From the NCBI GenBank assembly GCA_025963345.1, contig JAOPUS010000294.1, positions 1-11,808 of the forward strand: a stretch of DNA of 11,808 nucleotides. The letters are read 5' to 3'. The notes under the pieces are model-generated. The model searched no databases, was not told the DNA's origin, and worked only from the letters and a program-made list of their open reading frames with translations. Numbering within the stretch: position 1 is the first letter of the stretch; each line of letters begins with the position of its first letter. The position numbers and the translations under genes were made by a program. This DNA is from Blastococcus sp. (GTDB lineage Bacteria; Actinomycetota; Actinomycetes; Mycobacteriales; Geodermatophilaceae). Below are positions 7,262 to 11,808 of the stretch, piece by piece.

Positions 7262-8118
7262 GCGGGTTCTCCCTGCTCGATCTTCGCGATCTGCTCCTGC
7301 ACGTCCGCCCGCTCGATCTCCTCACCGAGGTAGGCCGCTCGCACCGCTGGGTCGGCGCGGATCGCGGCTGGTTTCCCCTCGCTGATCTTCACGCCGAAGT
7401 CCAGTACGTGGACCAGGTCGCACATGCCGAGGACGAGTTCCACATCGTGCTCGACCAGCAGCAGGGAGACTCCGTGATCGGCGACGACCCGTACCAAGGT
7501 CGCCGCGAGTTCCTCGGTCTCCTTGACGTCGAGCCCGGAGGACGGCTCGTCCAGGAGGAGCACCTTCGGGTCGACGGCCAGCGCCCGGGCGACCTCGACC
7601 ATGCGGCTCTTGCCGAGGGACAGCCCGGCGACCGGCCGGTGCTGGATGTCACCGAGGTGCAGTGCGTCGATCAGCTCGTCCACTCGCGCGGTCTCCTGCG
7701 CAGGCGGCCGGCGGAACCCCCGCCCGGTGACCAGGTCGGACCAGATGCGGCTCTTGGCGTGCCGGACCCGGTAGGCGAGCACCACGTGGTCCCGAACGGT
7801 CATCGCCGAGAAGAGTTCGGGATGCTGGAAGGTGCGCGCGAGGCCGCGCCGGGCGCGCTCCTGGGGACTGCTGCGCGACACGTTCTCGCCGTCCATCAGG
7901 ACCGTGCCGGCGGTCGGCCGGAGCAGGCCCGACAGCACGGCGAACAGCGTGCTCTTCCCCGCCCCGTTGGGCCCGATCAGACCCACGATCGACTGGGCCG
8001 GGACCAGGAGGTCCACCTCGTTGAGGGCGACCAGCCCCCCGAACCGAACGGTGATGCCGTGGGCCTCGATGCGGGCGGTGGTGGCTGCTGTACCGCTCTC
8101 GGTCAGTGCTGTGCTCAT
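7258..8118 (-). CDS. livG: LivG-type ABC transporter ATP-binding protein
   Basis: This 286-residue ATPase partners LivF. Walker A is GPNGAGKST (49-57), the Q-loop is ARTFQ (94-98), Walker B is VLLLDEP (186-192) and the H-loop is VEHD with His224. The ABC signature is LSLGK (166-170) instead of LSGGQ; divergence here is normal for LivG. A LivG-type insertion lies between the Q-loop and the signature (about 115-150). The C-terminal end (roughly 255-286) continues past the usual AYLGE motif with an extra charged stretch. The ATG at 8116-8118 overlaps the permease stop by 4 nt, and its stop overlaps livF by 4 nt. Confidence 0.95.
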   Translation of the reverse strand: MSTALTESGTAATTARIEAHGITVRFGGLVALNEVDLLVPAQSIVGLIGPNGAGKSTLFAVLSGLLRPTAGTVLMDGENVSRSSPQERARRGLARTFQHPELFSAMTVRDHVVLAYRVRHAKSRIWSDLVTGRGFRRPPAQETARVDELIDALHLGDIQHRPVAGLSLGKSRMVEVARALAVDPKVLLLDEPSSGLDVKETEELAATLVRVVADHGVSLLLVEHDVELVLGMCDLVHVLDFGVKISEGKPAAIRADPAVRAAYLGEEIERADVQEQIAKIEQGEPA

Positions 8119-10136
8119 GCCCGGCCTCCGGTCGTCACGGGGCGCTCCTCGCCGACGGTCGCCACGGGCTCGCGGCTCTCGTCAGGGGGTGAGGCAGGCT
8201 CGGGGCCCGGGCCGGTGTCCTGCGGTTTGCGCCAGCGCTCCGAGAGCTCGGCGATCTTGCGGCGGTTCATGGCGATGACGCCGTCCGGGTTCTTGGCGAG
8301 CAGGATCGCCCCGATGCCGAAGAGCAGGATCGGGACCTCCGCCAGCTCGGAGGGCAGGAATGTCTGGAACAACCCGGGCATGAGGTAGAAGAGCAACCCC
8401 GCCGCGAGGGCAGCCATGATGGACCGCGCTCCGTTGGTGACCAGGACCGCCAGCCACACGAGTCCGATGAACGGGTTGAACGAGTCGGGCAACGAGGACT
8501 GGAAGTTGAGCGCCAGGAATCCACCGCCGACGGCGGCGACGTAGGTGGCGAGCCCGGAGATCAGGACCTTCGTCTGCACGACACTGATGCCCAGCGTCCG
8601 CGACCCGTTCTCACTCCACCGGACGGCGGTCATGGCCAGCCCCGCGGTCGAGCGGCGGAGGTTGAGGATGAGCAGGCCGATCAGGAGGAACGCGCCGAGG
8701 GCGACGTAGGCGAACGCCGCGTTGTCCATGGCGAACTCGGGACGGGAGACGGCCGTGCCGGCCCCGAAGTTGTAGAACGGGTCCTGCGTGAAGACGAGGG
8801 TCTGGGCCAGGAGTCCGAACGTCAGAGTGACCAGCGCGATGTAGAGGTTGCCGAGCCGGATGGTGAGGACGCCGAGCAGGACGCCGATCGGTACGACGAA
8901 CACCGAGCCCACGAATACGGCGAGCAGGGGCGGCCAGCCGTAGGTCGACGAGAGCTCGGCCGTGAGGATCGCGCCGAAGCCCGCGAAAGTGATCTGGCAG
9001 AGCCAGACCATGCCGCCTTCACCCGTGACCAGGGTGTAGGAGAGCAGCGCAATGGACAGTGCGATCCCGGCGGCCGCCAGCCCGGTCCAGTACACGTCGA
9101 ACACTGCGGGGAGGATCGCGACGACCACGAGGAAGACGACCGTGGCCACGGTGCCCACGGTGAGCAAGCCGCGACCCGCACGGGGCCTGGAGGGGATGAG
9201 GGCAGGGTCCCCTCCCTCGGGTCGGATCGCCCGGTCGAGCGCTCCTCCTGTCGACGAGTCGCCGGCCTGACCGCGGATCGCGTAATAGACCAGGAAGACG
9301 AGCATGAACGCGAAGGGAACGCTCGGCACGAGGTTGGCCGCGAGGGTGCTCTCCGGGTCCAGGTAGCGCTGGACGACCGTTGTCGCCACGCCCATCAGCA
9401 GCGCCACCACGACGGCGATCGGCTGGCTGCGCAGGCGGGCTGCGACGACCGCGGAGAACGCGGCGGCCATGAGAGCGGTCATGCCCTCCATGGACACGCC
9501 GGCGGTCGGTGCGATCAGCACGCCCGCGAGCGCGGCCAGCGAGGAGCTGGCCGCCCACACGCCCACGGACACCCGGGTGGGACTGGTGCCGCTCAGGCTG
9601 GTGAGCGCCTCCGAGTCCACCAGCGCCCTGACCTTGAGGCCGACATCGGTGAAGCGCAGGACCGCCGTTCCGAGACCGAGAACGACCGCCAGACCGATGT
9701 AGGTGGTGACCTGGTCCATGTTCACCACGGCCCCGAACGGGCGCAGGACGCTCAGCGGCCGCGGCGCCAGCCCCGGCGCCGTCACCTGGGCGAGCTTGCC
9801 GAAGACGAGGTCGATCAAGGGGGGCAGGGCCACCGAGACGCCGATCGTCGCCACGATCTTGACCAGCGGCGAGCGGAGCCGCAGGTGCCGGAACAACAGG
9901 CCGTAGAGGGCGATGCCGAGCGCCGGCGCGAACAGCAGGAGCGTCACGAGAGCGGCCGGCAGGATCCCCCAGCCGCTCTCGGTGTTCAGGAAGTAGAAGA
10001 ACCGGGCGCCGGCAAAAGCCATCGCCGCGAACGCGAGGTTGAAGATCCCGGATGCCACGTAGGTGACGACGAGCGAGACCGACGCGATGGCGTAGATGGC
10101 TCCGAGACCCAGCCCGGCGAGGACGTACGAGAGCAC
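8115..10136 (-). CDS. livHM: Fused LivH-LivM ABC transporter permease
   Basis: The single 673-residue membrane protein combines both permease subunits of a HAAT importer. The LivH half (about 1-288) starts VLAGLGLGAIYAIASVSLVV and carries the ATPase-contact segment GLKVRALVDSEALTSLSGTS (167-186). A hydrophilic linker follows (about 289-323, rich in Gly, Asp, Arg). The LivM half (about 324-620) has the hallmark GEGGMVWLCQITFAGFGA (372-389) and the contact segment around GLAMTAVRWSENGSRTLGIS. About 50 C-terminal residues are polar, Pro/Glu-rich and probably cytoplasmic. The frame is open to 10388, but the extension is basic low-complexity sequence over the promoter region. I chose GTG at 10134-10136 because GGAG lies 5 nt upstream; GTG at 10140-10142 would add two residues. 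First gene of the operon. Confidence 0.92.
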   Translation of the reverse strand: MLSYVLAGLGLGAIYAIASVSLVVTYVASGIFNLAFAAMAFAGARFFYFLNTESGWGILPAALVTLLLFAPALGIALYGLLFRHLRLRSPLVKIVATIGVSVALPPLIDLVFGKLAQVTAPGLAPRPLSVLRPFGAVVNMDQVTTYIGLAVVLGLGTAVLRFTDVGLKVRALVDSEALTSLSGTSPTRVSVGVWAASSSLAALAGVLIAPTAGVSMEGMTALMAAAFSAVVAARLRSQPIAVVVALLMGVATTVVQRYLDPESTLAANLVPSVPFAFMLVFLVYYAIRGQAGDSSTGGALDRAIRPEGGDPALIPSRPRAGRGLLTVGTVATVVFLVVVAILPAVFDVYWTGLAAAGIALSIALLSYTLVTGEGGMVWLCQITFAGFGAILTAELSSTYGWPPLLAVFVGSVFVVPIGVLLGVLTIRLGNLYIALVTLTFGLLAQTLVFTQDPFYNFGAGTAVSRPEFAMDNAAFAYVALGAFLLIGLLILNLRRSTAGLAMTAVRWSENGSRTLGISVVQTKVLISGLATYVAAVGGGFLALNFQSSLPDSFNPFIGLVWLAVLVTNGARSIMAALAAGLLFYLMPGLFQTFLPSELAEVPILLFGIGAILLAKNPDGVIAMNRRKIAELSERWRKPQDTGPGPEPASPPDESREPVATVGEERPVTTGGRA

Positions 10137-10199
10137 CTGCACTCCAGAGGTTGGGGCGGCGAAGAGCTGATGACAGCGGCGAGGACGCACGCGAGTGCA

Positions 10200-10251
10200 G
10201 GAAGACTGGCGGCAGATGTGACCTACGTCAACCTTTTGTCGTAAGTCTTCC
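10200..10251. repeat. 8-bp inverted repeat enclosing a palindromic site
   Basis: GGAAGACT (10200-10207) and AGTCTTCC (10244-10251) are perfect inverted copies 36 nt apart. Their centre (10225.5) lies within 1 nt of the centre of the inner palindrome TGAC-CTAC-GTCA (10219-10230), giving a nested arrangement. It could be a double operator or a looped RNA leader; function unknown. Confidence 0.35.
10217..10232. promoter_or_regulatory. Candidate Crp/GlxR-type site (operon side)
   Basis: TGTGACCTACGTCAAC matches TGTGA-N6-TCACA at 8 of 10 positions and has the perfect 12-bp core TGAC-N4-GTCA (10219-10230). It lies about 80-95 nt upstream of the livHM start codon and overlaps the TTGACG hexamer, so a bound protein could act on that promoter. 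Confidence 0.4.
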
Positions 10252-10286
10252 CGTAGGCCGGGCCGAGCCGGGGTGGGGGCGGCACC

Positions 10287-10304
10287 GGCGCGGCGCTCCG
10301 CGCC
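10287..10304. repeat. GC-rich hairpin in the divergent promoter region
   Basis: GGCGCGG (10287-10293) and CCGCGCC (10298-10304) pair perfectly over 7 bp around a CGCT loop. It lies roughly midway between the two Crp-like sites. No T-tract follows on either strand, so terminator function is doubtful. Confidence 0.35.
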
Positions 10305-10373
10305 ACTCCGATCCGGCTGTAACCACCTCCGGGAAGGCGCACGGTAATGAATGCGGTAGATGCATGACTTTCT

Positions 10374-10389
10374 CGTGACAGCCGTCACA
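10374..10389. promoter_or_regulatory. Candidate Crp/GlxR-type site (binding-protein side)
   Basis: CGTGACAGCCGTCACA matches TGTGA-N6-TCACA at 9 of 10 positions. The perfect inverted repeat is GTGAC-AGCC-GTCAC (10375-10388). It lies about 75 nt upstream of the binding-protein start codon and shares the core TGAC-N4-GTCA with the site at 10217-10232. Confidence 0.45.
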
Positions 10390-10463
10390 AGGTGTGCTCC
10401 ACTGTCGCCCTCGCCGGCCCTGCGTCCGGGCGGCGGTTACCAGCGACGAAGAAGTGGTGAGGC

Positions 10464-11768
10464 ATGCGAAGCAAGCGCACGAAGACTTTCGGCACCCTCT
10501 GTGCTGCGACCCTGCTGCTGTCCGCGTGCGGCGGCGGCAGCGATAGCGGGGGTGGTGACGGTTCGGGCGAGGCCATCAAGCTCGGTGTGCTGACGTCGCT
10601 CAGCGGCGTCGGTACTGCGGGTTTCACGGGGGTCGAGGACGGGGTGAACGCCCGGCTGGAGGCCTACAAGGCCGACGACGGCGAGTGCGCCGACCGCGGT
10701 TTCGACGTCGTCACGGCCGATGACACGTCCACGCCGCAGGGGGCGCTGTCGGCGGTACAGAAGGCGGTCCAGCAGGACGAGGTCTACGCGCTGCTGAACG
10801 TCAGCTCCTTCTTCTTCGGTGCGGCCCAGTTCATGACCACTCAGGGCGCCGGCACCCCGGTACTGGGTGGTGGGTTCGATTCCGCCCCGCAGTGGACGGC
10901 GCCCACTTCCAAGAACCTCTTCCCGGCGCCGCCGGTCGCCGACTACAGCGACGTCTACTCGACCATCGGCGAGTACCACAAGAGCATCGGGGTCACGAAG
11001 CTTGCGGGCGTCGGCTACGACGTCCGCAGCGCCTCGAACAGCGTGCTGGCCGCGCTCGTGTCGGCGGAGGCCGCGGGAGTGGAGAAGGGCTACGTCAACA
11101 TCACCGTCCCCTACGGCACGACCGACGTCGGCGCGATCGTGCTGGGCATCATCGAGTCGGGCTCGGACGGGGTCTACCTGTCGATGACTCCCGATACCGG
11201 CTTCGCCATCGTGGCCGGGCTCCGGCAGGCGGGCTACGAGATGAAGAGCATCATCGTGGCCACCGGTTACGGAGCGGACCTGCTGGAGTCCCCGCCGGCG
11301 GTCGAAGCCGGTCAGGGGGCATCGTTCCAGACGTCCTTCGCTCCGGTCGAACTGCACACCGAGGCCACGGACTACCTGAGTGCGGCGCTCAAGAAGTACG
11401 CCGGATCCGAGTCCGGCATTCCGTCCTTCTCCCAGGCCATGGGGTGGATGTCCGCAGACCTTTTCCTGCACGGACTCGAAGCTGCCGGCTGCGATGCTTC
11501 CCAGGAGGAGTTCATCGCGACACTGCGCAAGGACACGTCGTGGGACGCCAACGGACTGCTCCCCAGTTCCCTGGACTTCACCAAGCCGGGTGGTGGGCCA
11601 GCTCCGTGCACGTACATCTCCACGCTGCAGGGATCGGAGTTCGTTCCGGCGCCCGAGGCGTCACCCGCGTGCGGTGAGTCCCTCGGGGAGGGCGTCCCCG
11701 ACGCCTGGGAGAAGGACGGAATGCCGGACTCGGATCCGGCGTACTTCTTGAGCGCCGCACTCAGGTAG
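10464..11768 (+). CDS. livK: ABC transporter substrate-binding lipoprotein (LivK-type), 3' end probably chimeric
   Basis: The product is an extracytoplasmic binding protein of the Peripla_BP_6 (Leu/Ile/Val-binding) family, anchored as a lipoprotein. A basic n-region (MRSKRTK) and short hydrophobic stretch end in lipobox LSAC with Cys22, followed by a Gly/Ser-rich linker. The mature fold starts at IKLGVLTSLSGVG (about 38-50), with the family-typical TADDTSTPQGALSAVQKAV near residues 90-108. The start is the ATG at 10464, with an in-frame TGA immediately upstream (10458-10460). It is divergent from livHMGF and surely serves that transporter. The ligand cannot be predicted. From codon 414 (position 11703) to the stop at 11766-11768 the ORF reads an exact reverse complement of its own codons, giving a 21-residue tail (AWEKDGMPDSDPAYFLSAALR) that is not authentic family sequence. 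Only residues 1-413 should be treated as reliable. Confidence 0.88.
   Translation: MRSKRTKTFGTLCAATLLLSACGGGSDSGGGDGSGEAIKLGVLTSLSGVGTAGFTGVEDGVNARLEAYKADDGECADRGFDVVTADDTSTPQGALSAVQKAVQQDEVYALLNVSSFFFGAAQFMTTQGAGTPVLGGGFDSAPQWTAPTSKNLFPAPPVADYSDVYSTIGEYHKSIGVTKLAGVGYDVRSASNSVLAALVSAEAAGVEKGYVNITVPYGTTDVGAIVLGIIESGSDGVYLSMTPDTGFAIVAGLRQAGYEMKSIIVATGYGADLLESPPAVEAGQGASFQTSFAPVELHTEATDYLSAALKKYAGSESGIPSFSQAMGWMSADLFLHGLEAAGCDASQEEFIATLRKDTSWDANGLLPSSLDFTKPGGGPAPCTYISTLQGSEFVPAPEASPACGESLGEGVPDAWEKDGMPDSDPAYFLSAALR
11332..11437 (+). repeat. Inverted repeat, left arm (106 bp, perfect)
   Basis: This segment of the binding-protein coding sequence recurs as its exact reverse complement at 11703-11808. 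Checked base by base, 106 of 106 positions match, with paired coordinates summing to 23140. Identity stops at 11438/11702. This arm is in normal sense orientation and encodes a plausible protein stretch, so it is the original copy. Confidence 0.95.
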
Positions 11769-11808
11769 TCCGTGGCCTCGGTGTGCAGTTCGACCGGAGC
11801 GAAGGACG
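11703..11808 (-). repeat. Inverted repeat, right arm (106 bp, reaches window edge)
   Basis: This is the exact reverse complement of 11332-11437, separated from it by a 265-nt spacer. The repeat may continue beyond the window. It begins abruptly inside the binding-protein reading frame (codon 414) and supplies a false stop at 11766-11768. The abrupt start and the lack of any divergence suggest a fold-back chimera or misassembly. Confidence 0.95.

Larger units (their letters stand above)
10137..10463. promoter_or_regulatory. Divergent promoter region between livHM and the binding-protein gene
   Basis: This 327-nt region must drive both the leftward operon and the rightward binding-protein gene. 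It contains an 8-bp inverted repeat around a Crp-like site on the operon side (10200-10251), a GC-rich hairpin (10287-10304) and a second Crp-like site on the binding-protein side (10374-10389). A TTGACG hexamer on the minus strand (10226-10231) could be a -35 element for livHM, but no clear -10 follows. No confident promoter is seen for the plus-strand gene. Confidence 0.6.

Noticed and set aside
7258..8118. LivG signature LSLGK taken as a sign of an inactive ATPase
   Set aside because: Divergent signatures are normal in LivG proteins, and Walker A, Walker B and the H-loop are intact.
7246..8388. Plus-strand open frame (380 codons) opposite livG and the livHM 3' end
   Set aside because: It is antisense to a clear ATPase gene, crosses a real gene boundary and has no protein family features.
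10437..11471. Minus-strand open frame (344 codons) opposite the binding-protein gene
   Set aside because: The opposite strand encodes a lipoprotein signal and Peripla_BP_6 fold; this frame is GC-driven.
11578..11760. Minus-strand open frame whose first residues repeat those of a plus-strand frame at 11380
   Set aside because: Not a gene family repeat: the shared peptide arises from the 106-bp inverted repeat read on both strands.

Overview
The window looks like chromosomal DNA from a high-GC actinobacterium. The codon use is strongly G/C at third positions, GTG starts occur, genes overlap by 4 nt, and the branched-chain-type permease is a LivH-LivM fusion. The genus cannot be fixed from the sequence alone. 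No rRNA, tRNA, CRISPR array, transposase or insertion sequence was seen.

Layout. (1) Positions 1-1456, minus strand: a cytochrome P450 is followed by the first 45 codons of an aldehyde dehydrogenase, which runs off the left edge. (2) Positions 1457-1919: a 463-nt divergent regulatory region. It holds an imperfect palindrome at its centre and a possible 29-codon leader ORF just before the P450. (3) Positions 1920-2606, plus strand: a TetR-family regulator, ending at a hairpin that may terminate transcription. (4) Positions 2706-10136, minus strand: one long apparent operon. In transcription order it encodes a fused LivH-LivM permease, LivG ATPase, LivF ATPase, then the FAD (CoxM-like), 2Fe-2S (CoxS-like) and molybdopterin (CoxL-like) subunits of a molybdenum hydroxylase. 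Four of the five junctions are ATGA overlaps. The fifth is a 79-nt gap containing a perfect 16-bp palindrome. (5) Positions 10137-10463: a divergent promoter region with two sites that share the core TGAC-N4-GTCA and resemble Crp/GlxR boxes. (6) From 10464, plus strand: the lipoprotein substrate-binding protein of the transporter.

How the genes may work together (inference): the binding protein and LivHMGF import a small organic molecule, which need not be an amino acid. The molybdenum hydroxylase hydroxylates it or a breakdown product. The P450 and aldehyde dehydrogenase could carry out further oxidation, probably under the TetR regulator. The molybdopterin subunit has AYRGPW where true CO dehydrogenases have the AYxCSFR loop, so CO is an unlikely substrate. 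The real substrate is unknown.

The most striking sequence observation is at the right edge. Positions 11703-11808 are an exact reverse complement of 11332-11437 (106 of 106 bases). As a result the last 21 codons of the binding-protein ORF are an antisense copy of its own coding sequence. This looks more like a fold-back or assembly chimera than biology, so the 3' end of that gene should not be trusted.
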